From an uncultured Collinsella sp. (GTDB lineage: Bacteria > Actinomycetota > Coriobacteriia > Coriobacteriales > Coriobacteriaceae), in assembly GCA_949288855.1 (NCBI GenBank), contig CASELS010000015.1:1-39829 (forward strand): a DNA stretch of 39,829 nt. Direction: 5' to 3'. Both the position numbers and the translations under genes were made by a program. Shown in pieces: positions 1 through 7,074 of the stretch. Positions within the stretch are counted from its first letter, which is position 1. Every line of letters starts with the position of its first letter. The notes beneath the pieces were generated by a model. It was not told where the DNA came from and made no database searches. It saw nothing but the letters and a program-made list of their open reading frames with translations.

Positions 1-79
1 GATGACGGTGCGCAAGAAGGTCACGATGTTCGCTGTGATAGCGGCAACCTACGCGGTAAGCTTCATGCTCGTTGACTTT

Positions 80-89
80 GTGCCGGCAC
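80..89. promoter_or_regulatory. Palindrome in ygbA-like promoter region
   Basis: GTGCCGGCAC is a perfect 10-bp palindrome three bases after a TTGACT -35-like box (72-77). The matching -10 is poor. An operator for a stress regulator is plausible given the family, but this is an inference. Confidence 0.25.
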
Positions 90-125
90 GGCTGTGCTTA
101 CCTTGTGAACCGATAGGGGAGATGT

Positions 126-479
126 ATGCCCAAGACACCCGACACGCCCGCCGTTGCCCGGCGCCGCGCACGTGAGAAGCGCGTGGTCTCGCAGATGATC
201 GCGCTGTACTGCCGCGGCCATCACGATGTGGCCGAGCGAACCGAGCGCGCGCTCTGCGGCGAGGCCGTGTGCCCGGCGTGCGCCGAGCTCGACGCGCTCG
301 CCGCCCGCCGCACGGAGCTTTGCCCCCATATGGCGACCAAGACCTCGTGCAACAAGTGCGCCACGCACTGCTATCCGCCCCGTCAGCGCGACCAGATTCG
401 CGCGGTGATGCGCTACGCGGGTCCGCGCATGCTCATGCACCACCCCGTGGCGGCGGTGCGTCATCTGTTAGGGAAGTAA
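126..479 (+). CDS. YgbA-like nitrous oxide-stimulated promoter family protein
   Basis: This encodes 117 residues rich in cysteine. Cysteines occur at CxxC positions (VCPAC), then in a second group around ELCPHM and SCNKCATHC, and the C-terminus carries the PP.QRDQIR..MRYAGPRML block. This arrangement fits the small YgbA family (Pfam name: nitrous oxide-stimulated promoter), whose members are controlled by NO-responsive regulators; the cysteines suggest metal or Fe-S binding, but the biochemical role is unknown. The start is supported by AGGGGAGATGT just before ATG. A TTGACT box (72-77) and a 10-bp palindrome GTGCCGGCAC (80-89) lie upstream and could be a promoter and operator. The gene is monocistronic and convergent with the universal stress protein. 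Family call is by pattern recognition; function is inferred from the family only. Confidence 0.72.
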   Translation: MPKTPDTPAVARRRAREKRVVSQMIALYCRGHHDVAERTERALCGEAVCPACAELDALAARRTELCPHMATKTSCNKCATHCYPPRQRDQIRAVMRYAGPRMLMHHPVAAVRHLLGK

Positions 480-490
480 CGGCGCTTCGG

Positions 491-683
491 GTGCATCCGT
501 CACGCCCCGTGTGCAAAGTGCACGCCCCGTGTGCATCCTGCACGCTTTAGAGCCTTTTAAGCGTTACGGATGCACACAGGGTGTGCAGAATGTACGCGGG
601 GAGTGAAGGATGCACACGGGGCGTGCGGGATGCACGCGCACCGTGCCGATTGCACACACCGTGCCGATTGCACACAGCAAACG
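491..683. repeat. Degenerate 20-bp tandem array with inverted halves
   Basis: Two blocks of about 20-bp units face each other between convergent genes. The left block (491-548) has three units of the form GTGCAtcc-TGCACGCCCC. The right block (568-683) has about six units of the form GGATGCACACGGGGCGTGC in the opposite orientation. The 18 bases at 521-538 are exactly complementary to 608-625. A smaller dyad (ACGCTT at 542-547 with AAGCGT at 559-564) sits in the middle. A transcript from either side would fold into a long hairpin, so it may act as a bidirectional terminator or be a palindromic intergenic repeat family. The short ORFs across it are repeat artefacts. Confidence 0.75.
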
Positions 684-1157
684 CTACTTGACGGTCATCA
701 CGGGCACGTTCACCGAGCGGAGGACGCCAAAGCTCACGCTGCCGATCATACCGGAGAGGCGGCCCAAGCCGCGCCTGCCCATAACAACGAGGTCGATGTC
801 GTGGTTCTCCACGTAGTCGGCAATGCCCTCAACCGCCGAGGAGGCAACGATCGCGTTCGTCACAACCTTGCACTTGGCGCCGTCGAGCGCATCGTCAATC
901 ACGCCCGTCATGTCGTCGCGCGTGCGCTGCAGAAGCGCACCCAGCAGGTTGTCGTAGTCTACCTGCGACGCAACGGAGAACGGGTCCTCGGGGGAGCCGG
1001 AGCCAAAGAGCGGATCGGGCAGCGCCCCCACCGAGACGGCCGTCACCACATGCACCTCCGCCTCGGGGTCGTTGCCCACCATGCCAAATGCCACATGCAG
1101 GGCGCTTTTGGCGTGATCGGACTCGTCATAGGGGACCAGCACTTTCTTGAATAGCAT
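684..1157 (-). CDS. Universal stress protein (UspA family)
   Basis: The product has 157 residues. It begins MLFKKVLVPYDESDHAKSAL, the classic first strand and helix of a single-domain Usp fold, and ends with GRRGLGRLSGMIGSVS followed by VNVPVMTVK, the C-terminal nucleotide-binding loop and last strand. Compared with the usual G-2x-G-9x-G(S/T) ATP-binding signature, the second spacer here is one residue short, so ATP binding is not certain. Usp proteins act in the cytoplasm as stress-responsive adaptor proteins. The frame is open far upstream, but the start is fixed by GGGAGGGTGACG directly before this ATG. It is divergent from the HAD gene; a TATAAC box occurs in the intergenic region on this strand (1198-1203). 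Confidence 0.88.
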   Translation of the reverse strand: MLFKKVLVPYDESDHAKSALHVAFGMVGNDPEAEVHVVTAVSVGALPDPLFGSGSPEDPFSVASQVDYDNLLGALLQRTRDDMTGVIDDALDGAKCKVVTNAIVASSAVEGIADYVENHDIDLVVMGRRGLGRLSGMIGSVSFGVLRSVNVPVMTVK

Positions 1158-1251
1158 CGTCACCCTCCCATCGTCGCCGCGGACGATACTCGCTTCCGTT
1201 ATACCCCGCGTGCGCACAAGACGGTTTTGCGATGGCGCCGCACCGCCGAAC

Positions 1252-1280
1252 GTGCCGTCGGGCGCCGCGACCGGTATGAT
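1252..1280 (+). promoter_or_regulatory. Putative promoter of the HAD-murI operon
   Basis: TATGAT at 1275-1280 makes a good -10 box. A weak -35 (GTGCCG, 1252-1257) lies 17 bases upstream. The ATG of the HAD gene follows 36 bases after the -10. Confidence 0.4.
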
Positions 1281-1316
1281 AGGGACGGTTATGCAAACGC
1301 CGGCTGCGGAGGAACC

Positions 1317-2228
1317 ATGCCACACGTGTTTCTGTCCGATCTCACCCCCCACGAGCTGCAGGAGCGCTACGGGCGCGTGCGCTACGTTTTCACCGACCTC
1401 GACGGCACCATGATGGGCCCGGGGTCCTGCGTGCTCAAGAACGCGGCGGGCGAGCCCTCGCTCGAGTTCGCCACGGCGCTCGTCGATCTGGCGCGCGCCG
1501 GTATCGAGGTCATCCCGTGCTCGGGGCGCAACCGCTCCATGCTCCACGAGGACACGCGCGTGCTCGGCCTCAACAGCTACATCGGCGAGATGGGCGGCCT
1601 CATCATGCTCGACCGTGAGCACAACGACTGGGAGTACTTCACGGCCGATATGCCCTATGACCCCGCCGACGGGCGCACCCCGCACGAGGTTATCGAGGCG
1701 GCGGGCGTGTGCGACGAGTTTGTGGGCCGTTGGCCGGGCATGCTCGAGTACCACAACGACATGTCGACCGGCTACAAGTACCGCGAGGTCACGGTTGGCT
1801 TCCGCGGCGAGGTAGATGACGAGGTAGCGCAGGCCATCCTCGACGAGTCCGGCCTTCCCCTCGACTGGGCGTGCAACGGTTTTCTGAACTACATCTCCGC
1901 CCCCACCACCCTTAAGCTTCCCGAGGGCGTACGCGGGCGTGCCTTCAACATCCAGCCGCGCGGGCTCGAGAAGGGCCGTGCCATCCGCCGCTTCTGCGAG
2001 CGCCGCGGCATCGACCCGGCGGAGACCCTCTCCATCGGCGACGCCGAGTCCGACTTCCTCATGGCGGACGCGACCGCGCAGTTCATCCTGGTGGAAAACG
2101 GCCTCAAGGACCCGGGTGCGGAGCTGTTCCTCGCCGAGCACGACAACGCCTGCATCGCGCACGGCCGCACGATCGACGCCTGGTCGGGCGCTATGCGCAT
2201 GGTGCTCGACGCCGTCCGCAACGCATAA
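1317..2228 (+). CDS. HAD-superfamily phosphatase
   Basis: The product has 303 residues. HAD motif I is DLDGT (near residue 24) with both catalytic aspartates, motif II is the serine in PCSGRN, motif III is the lysine in GLEKGRA, and motif IV is GDAESD. The large insertion between motifs II and III is a Cof/MPGP-type cap, so a small phosphorylated metabolite such as a sugar phosphate is the likely substrate; the exact one cannot be read. The frame is open upstream, but GGAGGAACC just before this ATG sets the start. It is followed after 11 bases by glutamate racemase, so the two are almost certainly co-transcribed. Enzyme class is secure; substrate is unknown. Confidence 0.85.
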   Translation: MPHVFLSDLTPHELQERYGRVRYVFTDLDGTMMGPGSCVLKNAAGEPSLEFATALVDLARAGIEVIPCSGRNRSMLHEDTRVLGLNSYIGEMGGLIMLDREHNDWEYFTADMPYDPADGRTPHEVIEAAGVCDEFVGRWPGMLEYHNDMSTGYKYREVTVGFRGEVDDEVAQAILDESGLPLDWACNGFLNYISAPTTLKLPEGVRGRAFNIQPRGLEKGRAIRRFCERRGIDPAETLSIGDAESDFLMADATAQFILVENGLKDPGAELFLAEHDNACIAHGRTIDAWSGAMRMVLDAVRNA

Positions 2229-2239
2229 GGGAGGCGGCT

Positions 2240-3253
2240 ATGGGCGAGGTGAGCGACTGCACGGTCGAGGCGGCTGCAAACGGTATGGCTGAGGTGGCCG
2301 AGGGCTGCGTCGCGTCGGCGATCGCGGGCCACGCGGCCGAGGCGATTGCAGCGGCCATTCCGGCCTATGAGGGCGACGAGCGGCCCATCGGCATCTTTGA
2401 CTCGGGCCTCGGCGGCCTCACCGTGGCGCGTGCCATCTCGCAGGCGCTGCCGCATGAGTCCATCTGCTACATCGGCGATACCGAGCGCTGCCCCTACGGC
2501 GTGCGCTCCGAGGCCGAGGTGCGCTCATTTGTGCTGCAGGTGGGCAGCTGGCTCACGCGCCAGAACGTCAAGATGATTATCATCGCCTGCAATACCGCCA
2601 CGGCGGCGGCACTGCAGCTTGCCCAGCAGACCTTTGACGTGCCCGTTATCGGCGTGATCGTGCCCGGTGCACGTGCCGCCATCCACAGCACGCGCACGCG
2701 CAAGGTGGGCGTGCTCGCCACCGAGCTCACCATCCGTTCGGGCGCCTACGCGCGCGCCATTCAGGACTTTGACGCGGGTGTGGACGTGTTCGGGTGCGCG
2801 GCGCCAGAGTTCGTGGAGCTGGTGGAGCACGAGCTTGCCGACGGCGTGCGCGACGGTACCCGCTGGCTCGGCGGTGTTGACGTGTTCGACACCCCTGCAA
2901 TCCGCGCGATTGTGGACGAGCGGGTCGAGCCCCTGCGCCACCATGGCATCGATACGGTGGTGCTCGGCTGCACGCACTTCCCGCTGCTGGTGGGTCCCAT
3001 TAGGGCTGCGTTGGGCGAGGGCGTGCGCGTTGTTTCCTCTGCAGAGGAAATTACGCGCGAGCTTGCCGAGATGCTCATGCGCCGCGAGGAGCTCGCCGCC
3101 TCGGAGGTGCCGGTGCGGCACCGTTTTGCCACGACCTCGGCCGACACGGCGTCGTTTGCAACGGCAGGCGGCTTTGTCTTTGGCCAGCCGCTTGGCGAGG
3201 TCGAACACGTGGCACCCGTGGTGCTCGAGCGCACGGCGGCCTCCCTGCTGTAG
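2240..3253 (+). CDS. murI: Glutamate racemase with N-terminal extension
   Basis: This is a 337-residue glutamate racemase, which makes D-glutamate for peptidoglycan in the cytoplasm. The family core starts at IGIFDSGLGG (residues 50-59), with the first catalytic cysteine in ACNTAT (Cys117) and the second in GCTHFPLL (Cys244); the DSG and NT residues are intact. About 47 residues of alanine-rich sequence precede the core, which normally begins within a few residues of the start. The first ATG has a fine GGGAGG site 8 bases upstream, so the extension is probably translated; an internal start at Met16 lacks as good a site. It is the second gene of the HAD-murI operon and converges with the antitoxin gene 24 bases downstream. 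Confidence 0.93.
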   Translation: MGEVSDCTVEAAANGMAEVAEGCVASAIAGHAAEAIAAAIPAYEGDERPIGIFDSGLGGLTVARAISQALPHESICYIGDTERCPYGVRSEAEVRSFVLQVGSWLTRQNVKMIIIACNTATAAALQLAQQTFDVPVIGVIVPGARAAIHSTRTRKVGVLATELTIRSGAYARAIQDFDAGVDVFGCAAPEFVELVEHELADGVRDGTRWLGGVDVFDTPAIRAIVDERVEPLRHHGIDTVVLGCTHFPLLVGPIRAALGEGVRVVSSAEEITRELAEMLMRREELAASEVPVRHRFATTSADTASFATAGGFVFGQPLGEVEHVAPVVLERTAASLL

Positions 3254-3277
3254 CGCTGTGCCGCGCGAAGTGTTGCG

Positions 3278-4387
3278 TCAGGATTTAGCTGGAGAGGCAA
3301 AGGGGATATCCAGGTCCGTTATAAGGTCATTGCACCAGCTGTAATCGAGCCATCTCTTTCGATGGAGCTCGAGCACCACCACGCATGCAACGTGGTCATG
3401 TTGCTCGGCTATCGCTTCGATTTGCCGGGACCTCGTGATTCCCCGATACGGATCGAGGTCATCGCCAAAGAGCATTTCCCGTGCGAAGGTGTTGGCCCGT
3501 TTCTCCTCGAGGGACTGCTGTGCCGCTGGCTTGCTGTCGCAATCAATATGCGTGGCTGCCTCTTCGTCGTACAGTAGATGGCCCAACTCATGGAAGAGTG
3601 TCCAAATGACATAGGCATCTTTTTTGCGCCTGCCGGTCTGCTGGATAATAGGTACGCCGTTTCTCAGCCAGCGCGTAATACCATGCAGGGGGAACTTCTT
3701 AGGAGGCTCAACAAACTGATAGATTACTCCGGTGGTCTCCAGCATCGCCGAGATGTCGTCAACCATGGTGTTGTCTGGTATCTTGGCGCGTTGCTTGATT
3801 TGCGGAAGAAGGTCGAGCAGTTTTTGGCGATCGAAGTGGAGATCGCCGGACCTTCGGCAGGCTTCAGTTTTTTCTCCGGCAGCTATCCAAGCGGCTACAA
3901 GTGCTTCATCTACCTCTGCTCCCGATTCCCGCAGTGCTGCATAGGCGGGGCATTGCATGGCCTTGCTGGAATATTCTATGAATGCGCCGCATGAGCCAAA
4001 TCCGGTGAAGTCAAGAAAATCGATAAGAACCTGCTGTCGGTCGCGGAGTGTTGCCTTGCTCGCACCCTGCTTTCTGAGAAATGAGGCAAGCTCAGAGCTT
4101 ACGCAAGACAGATGGTTCGACAGCGAGTTTTCCTCTTGTATTCGTGCCCGGTCCTCTTGATAAAGCGCCTCGTAGGCAAGCCAGGCCCTGCAGAGAATAC
4201 CCGTGACGTGTTCAAGCCGCAGCGCAAGCTCCGGTGAGATAGATGCCTTACCTCCGAGAATCTGGTTAACGTGCTTGCGCGAGACGCCGAGGCGTTCTGC
4301 AAGATCCGATTGGGTGATGCCTTTTCCCTCTTCTTCGATCCACTCCTGAAGGAATTCACCCGGCGCCACCGCATAGTTGGTAGCCAT
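3278..4387 (-). CDS. HigA-type antitoxin fused to ImmA/IrrE metallopeptidase
   Basis: The product has 369 residues. Residues about 1-75 are an XRE-type helix-turn-helix of the HigA group (PGEFLQEWIEEEG, then SDLAERLGVSRKHVNQILGGK). The C-terminal half is an ImmA/IrrE-type domain with the zinc motif HELGH at residues 266-270 and a following EEKRANTFAREML glutamate helix. It starts 22 bases after the toxin gene, so the order is toxin then antitoxin, as in higBA. In related proteins the HTH binds the operon operator and the antitoxin body neutralises the toxin; the peptidase suggests regulated proteolysis, possibly in cis, which is inference. A HigB/RelE toxin upstream and a strong operator dyad (4809-4833) support the assignment. 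The start has GGAGACGGGG before ATG. Confidence 0.85.
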   Translation of the reverse strand: MATNYAVAPGEFLQEWIEEEGKGITQSDLAERLGVSRKHVNQILGGKASISPELALRLEHVTGILCRAWLAYEALYQEDRARIQEENSLSNHLSCVSSELASFLRKQGASKATLRDRQQVLIDFLDFTGFGSCGAFIEYSSKAMQCPAYAALRESGAEVDEALVAAWIAAGEKTEACRRSGDLHFDRQKLLDLLPQIKQRAKIPDNTMVDDISAMLETTGVIYQFVEPPKKFPLHGITRWLRNGVPIIQQTGRRKKDAYVIWTLFHELGHLLYDEEAATHIDCDSKPAAQQSLEEKRANTFAREMLFGDDLDPYRGITRSRQIEAIAEQHDHVACVVVLELHRKRWLDYSWCNDLITDLDIPFASPAKS

Positions 4388-4409
4388 CCCCGTCTCCTTT
4401 CAATGTTCC

Positions 4410-4742
4410 TTAGTCGTGGTAATCGGTTATTTCCCTAACGTTTACCTCGCTTGCGGCAAGCTGCTCTATCACGTCGAGAATCTTCACGCCTTCGCAGCTT
4501 GGTTCGATGATGATGCGCTCGTTACCTGATACCTTTCCTGCCCACTGTCCTTCTCGGTCGCCGCTCAGGCGGTGCCATCGTCCCAACGGGTCGTTTTTCG
4601 AAAGATCGCCTAGAGTCTCTGCAACCTCAATGGCTTTGATGCGTAGCCGGAGTTTCTTTTCGATATCGGGACGCTTCTTGTGCATCGTGCGTTCATCCTC
4701 GCACAGTTGTTGAAGCTTCTTAGAGGAGTACGTGATTCTCAA
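4410..4742 (-). CDS. RelE/HigB-family toxin
   Basis: The product has 110 residues, the usual size for RelE/HigB ribosome-dependent mRNA interferases. The pattern of a charged helical N-terminus (KKLQQLCEDERTMHKK), a middle LGDLSKNDPLGRWHRLSGDR segment and a C-terminal GNERIIIEP strand fits a HigB-like RelE fold. It precedes its HTH antitoxin on the same strand. The start appears to be TTG at 4742; the preceding codons run into TGA without an ATG. A GGGGGCGG stretch lies at a workable distance upstream. A rare start codon would keep toxin level low relative to antitoxin. No toxicity can be proven from sequence. Confidence 0.78.
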   Translation of the reverse strand: MRITYSSKKLQQLCEDERTMHKKRPDIEKKLRLRIKAIEVAETLGDLSKNDPLGRWHRLSGDREGQWAGKVSGNERIIIEPSCEGVKILDVIEQLAASEVNVREITDYHD

Positions 4743-4809
4743 CGATGCACCGCCCCCAATAGTTCGTCAGACCCTCCAGCAGCTCTCCCAAGGCCATAAT
4801 GATTACCAT
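4720..4809 (-). CDS. Possible 29-residue leader ORF overlapping toxin start
   Basis: An ATG at 4809 opens a 29-codon frame that ends in TAA at 4720, inside the toxin gene and in another frame. It starts at the inner edge of the operator dyad and overlaps the TTG-initiated toxin by 23 bases. No convincing ribosome binding site precedes it. It could provide translational coupling to the weak toxin start, but it may also be chance. Confidence 0.15.
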   Translation of the reverse strand: MVIIMALGELLEGLTNYWGRCIVENHVLL

Positions 4810-4833
4810 GATGTAACCGGATTGGTTACATCA
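4809..4833. promoter_or_regulatory. Operator dyad of the toxin-antitoxin operon
   Basis: TGATGTAACC and GGTTACATCA form a perfect 10-bp inverted repeat with a 5-base centre (GGATT). It lies about 65 bases upstream of the toxin start and just downstream of AT-rich sequence with a TATATT box on the minus strand (around 4839-4844). Position and symmetry fit autorepression by the HTH antitoxin. The divergent macrodomain promoter lies next to it. Confidence 0.7.
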
Positions 4834-4883
4834 CTATGGAATATACCACGATTGCATTGTGAATGAGCGTCGAATCATATAGA

Positions 4884-4889
4884 TATAAT
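4884..4889 (+). promoter_or_regulatory. -10 box for the macrodomain gene
   Basis: A consensus TATAAT lies 25 bases before the macrodomain ATG. No good -35 is present at the standard distance (TTGTGA at 4857-4862 is 21 bases away). Confidence 0.5.
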
Positions 4890-4914
4890 CCCTACAAGGT
4901 TCGAGGAGGTTGCC

Positions 4915-5976
4915 ATGCCCTTTTCCATCGTCCGCAACGACATTGCCCGCGTAGCGGCTGACGTGGTGGTAAACGCCGCCAACACCCACCTTGCCCCCGG
5001 CGGCGGGGTCTGTGGCGCGCTGTTTGAGGCAGCGGGGTACGCGGACATGGCGCGAGCCTGCGAGGCCATCGGCCATTGCGATACGGGCGATGCCGTGGTG
5101 ACGCCAGCGTTTCGCCTGCCGGCGCGCTGGTGCATCCACGCCGTCGGGCCCATCTGGCGCGGCGGTTCCCATGGCGAGGAGGAGGCGCTGCGCCGCTGCT
5201 ACCGTGCGGTGTTTGCCCGCGTGATGGAGCTCGGCGCGCGCTCGGTCGCCTTTCCGCTTATATCAGCTGGCATCTACGGTTACCCAGTGGCACAAGCGCT
5301 CGCGGTTGCGCGCGAGGAGACGGCGGCGTTCTTGGCGGAGCACGACGAGGTGGCGGCAACGCTTGTGGTGTTCGACCGCGCCGTCGTGCGCGAGGGAAGT
5401 GCGCTTGCGGCAAAGATCGCGGAGTACATCGACGATGCCTATGCCGAGCGCCACCTGCAAGCCCGTTCGCGTGTGGCGGAGCTCGCGCGGGAGCGCGCAT
5501 GGGCGGAGGACGCCCCCGCATGTGGCGCTCCCAGGCCTGCGCGCCACCATGGCGCGGAATCTCTTTGCGTAGCCCAGTCCCTGCCCGTGCCGTCCTCAGA
5601 CAAAGGCACCCTCGACGAGGCACTCTCGCACCTCGACGCGTCGTTCTCAGAGACGCTCCTTGCGCTCATCGATGCGCGCGGCATGACCGACGCCGAGGTC
5701 TACCACCGTGCGAACCTGAGCCGCCAGCTCTTTGCGAAGATTCGCGGCAACGCGTCGTACCGGCCCGCTAAGCCCACCGCGGTGGCGCTCGCCCTCGCTC
5801 TTGAGCTCAACCTGCCCGAGACGCAGGACCTATTGGGCCGCGCGGGGCTTACGCTCTCGCGTGCGAGCAAGTTTGATGTCATCGTCCGCTTCTTTATCGA
5901 GCGCGGCATCTACGACGTGTTCCGCCTGAACGAGATGCTCTTTGCCTACGACCAACCGCTCGTGGGCTCGCTGTAG
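4915..5976 (+). CDS. Macrodomain protein with C-terminal HTH-like region
   Basis: The product has 353 residues. The first ~170 are a macrodomain, which binds ADP-ribose or hydrolyses its esters: VVNAAN with an intact binding asparagine pair, GGGVCGALF glycine loop, and FPLISAGIYGYP for the phosphate loop. After a variable, charged linker (residues ~180-240), residues ~240-353 form a helical domain with an XRE-like pattern (DAEVYHRANLSRQLFAKIRG, then ALALELNLPETQDLLGRAGL). A fused helix-turn-helix suggests a sensor or regulator rather than a plain hydrolase; this is inference. GAGGAGG 6 bases before ATG fixes the start. It is transcribed away from the toxin-antitoxin operon and shares its upstream region. 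No DarT-type toxin is adjacent. Confidence 0.83.
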   Translation: MPFSIVRNDIARVAADVVVNAANTHLAPGGGVCGALFEAAGYADMARACEAIGHCDTGDAVVTPAFRLPARWCIHAVGPIWRGGSHGEEEALRRCYRAVFARVMELGARSVAFPLISAGIYGYPVAQALAVAREETAAFLAEHDEVAATLVVFDRAVVREGSALAAKIAEYIDDAYAERHLQARSRVAELARERAWAEDAPACGAPRPARHHGAESLCVAQSLPVPSSDKGTLDEALSHLDASFSETLLALIDARGMTDAEVYHRANLSRQLFAKIRGNASYRPAKPTAVALALALELNLPETQDLLGRAGLTLSRASKFDVIVRFFIERGIYDVFRLNEMLFAYDQPLVGSL

Positions 5977-6156
5977 GGCAAGCCGCGTACTCCCGGGCGC
6001 ACCGCTGGGGCCGCTGTACGGGCACAAGGCCGCTTTGAAGCCGCGCCCCAAGCGCCCGCGCGCGGCGCATCAGATGTCCCCTGGCAGTTTACCTGCCCCT
6101 GCGCGCCGGCGCGTAGCCTCAAAGGTGTCAGATCCCAACGTGCAAAGGAGGACACC

Positions 6157-6906
6157 ATGAGCAAGAAAGATGTTGAGAGAACGGCCCGCAACAAGCAGAG
6201 CAATCGTGATGGTGTGGACAGCCGGGCCAGCAGCAGGGCCCTGTCCGGTAAGGGCGAGCCGGGGGTGCGTGCTGAGCTCGTCTTCATCCTCGATGCAAGC
6301 GGCTCTATGGCCGGGCTTGAGAATGACACCATCGGCGGGTTCAACGCGCTCATCGAGGAGAACCGCGAGGAGCCGGGCGAGGCGTTCGTGTCGCTCGTCC
6401 AGTTCAACGACCGGTCGAAGGTCGTGCTCGACCGCGTCCCGATCGAGAAGGTCCCGCGCCTCACACGGAGCACGTATCGCTGCCGGGGCTGCACGGCGCT
6501 GCTCGACGCGGTGGGTGCCGCCATCGAGCACATCGACCTTGTCCAACGCGTGCAGCCTGCCGGCTACGAGGCGGACCGCGTGCTGTTTGTCATCACGACG
6601 GACGGTATGGAGAACGCGAGCCGCCGCTTTGGCTACCGCCGGGTGAGGAAGCTTATCCGCAAGCACCGCGAGATGGGCTGGGAGTTCCTGTTCATCGGCG
6701 CTAACATCGACGTGGAGCGCGAGGCGGAGAGCTTGGGGCTCGACCCCGATATGGCGGTCGAGTACATCGCCGATGACATTGGGACCGGTGCCTTGTACGA
6801 GGCGGCGAGCATCGCGACCGCGACGGTGCGCGCGGGCGCGTCGATGGCATCGGGCGCGTGGCGTGCGGGTATCGACGAGGACCGGCGCCGCCGCGGGTGG
6901 GCGTAG
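6157..6906 (+). CDS. vWA (von Willebrand factor A) domain protein
   Basis: The product has 249 residues. A basic, probably disordered N-terminus (1-37) precedes a vWA domain with a complete metal-ion-dependent adhesion site: DASGS (Asp46, Ser48, Ser50), the threonine in CRGCTALLDA, and the aspartate in TTDGMENAS. No signal peptide or membrane segment is seen, so it is likely cytoplasmic, where vWA proteins often act with ATPases or metal-dependent assemblies; no such partner is adjacent here. AAAGGAGGACACC before ATG sets the start. It stands alone and converges with the ferredoxin gene. Confidence 0.85.
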   Translation: MSKKDVERTARNKQSNRDGVDSRASSRALSGKGEPGVRAELVFILDASGSMAGLENDTIGGFNALIEENREEPGEAFVSLVQFNDRSKVVLDRVPIEKVPRLTRSTYRCRGCTALLDAVGAAIEHIDLVQRVQPAGYEADRVLFVITTDGMENASRRFGYRRVRKLIRKHREMGWEFLFIGANIDVEREAESLGLDPDMAVEYIADDIGTGALYEAASIATATVRAGASMASGAWRAGIDEDRRRRGWA

Positions 6907-6942
6907 CGAACGCCACGCTGCCCGATGTGCTCAAAAAACCTG

Positions 6943-7062
6943 CGAAGTAAGTGGGCTTTATCCTGTTGGCTACATAGCCAGCCGGTATCGATGGGTTTTA
7001 GCAGGGCTTTTGCCGCTCTGGATGAGCCGGTAAACCGCTGGGCAGAATAGGCACTTACTTCG
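6943..7062. repeat. Intergenic element bounded by 11-bp inverted repeat
   Basis: CGAAGTAAGTG (6943-6953) is perfectly inverted as CACTTACTTCG (7052-7062), with A-runs just outside each arm (six As at 6933-6938 on the left, TTTTT on the right). The 98 bases inside contain a further small dyad (GGCTACATAGCC). It lies between convergent genes. It could be a bidirectional terminator, a small RNA or a MITE-like remnant. Confidence 0.5.
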
Positions 7063-7074
7063 TCACTTTTTGCG

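Noticed and set aside
2..172. Open frame starting MTVRKKVTMFAVIAATYAVS at the left edge
   Set aside because: It overlaps the ygbA-like gene by 47 bases, has no visible ribosome binding site in the window and a non-biological C-terminal part; it could be real only if it continues from outside.
491..683. CRISPR array
   Set aside because: Units are directly adjacent with no unique spacers, and orientation flips in the middle.
570..1154. Plus-strand frame with repeated MHTGCAEC-like units
   Set aside because: The repeats translate from the 20-bp array and the rest is antisense to the universal stress protein.
684..2162. Very long minus-strand frame of 492 codons through the HAD gene
   Set aside because: Only its last 157 codons are a real gene; the rest is the antisense shadow of the HAD gene, which has clear catalytic motifs.
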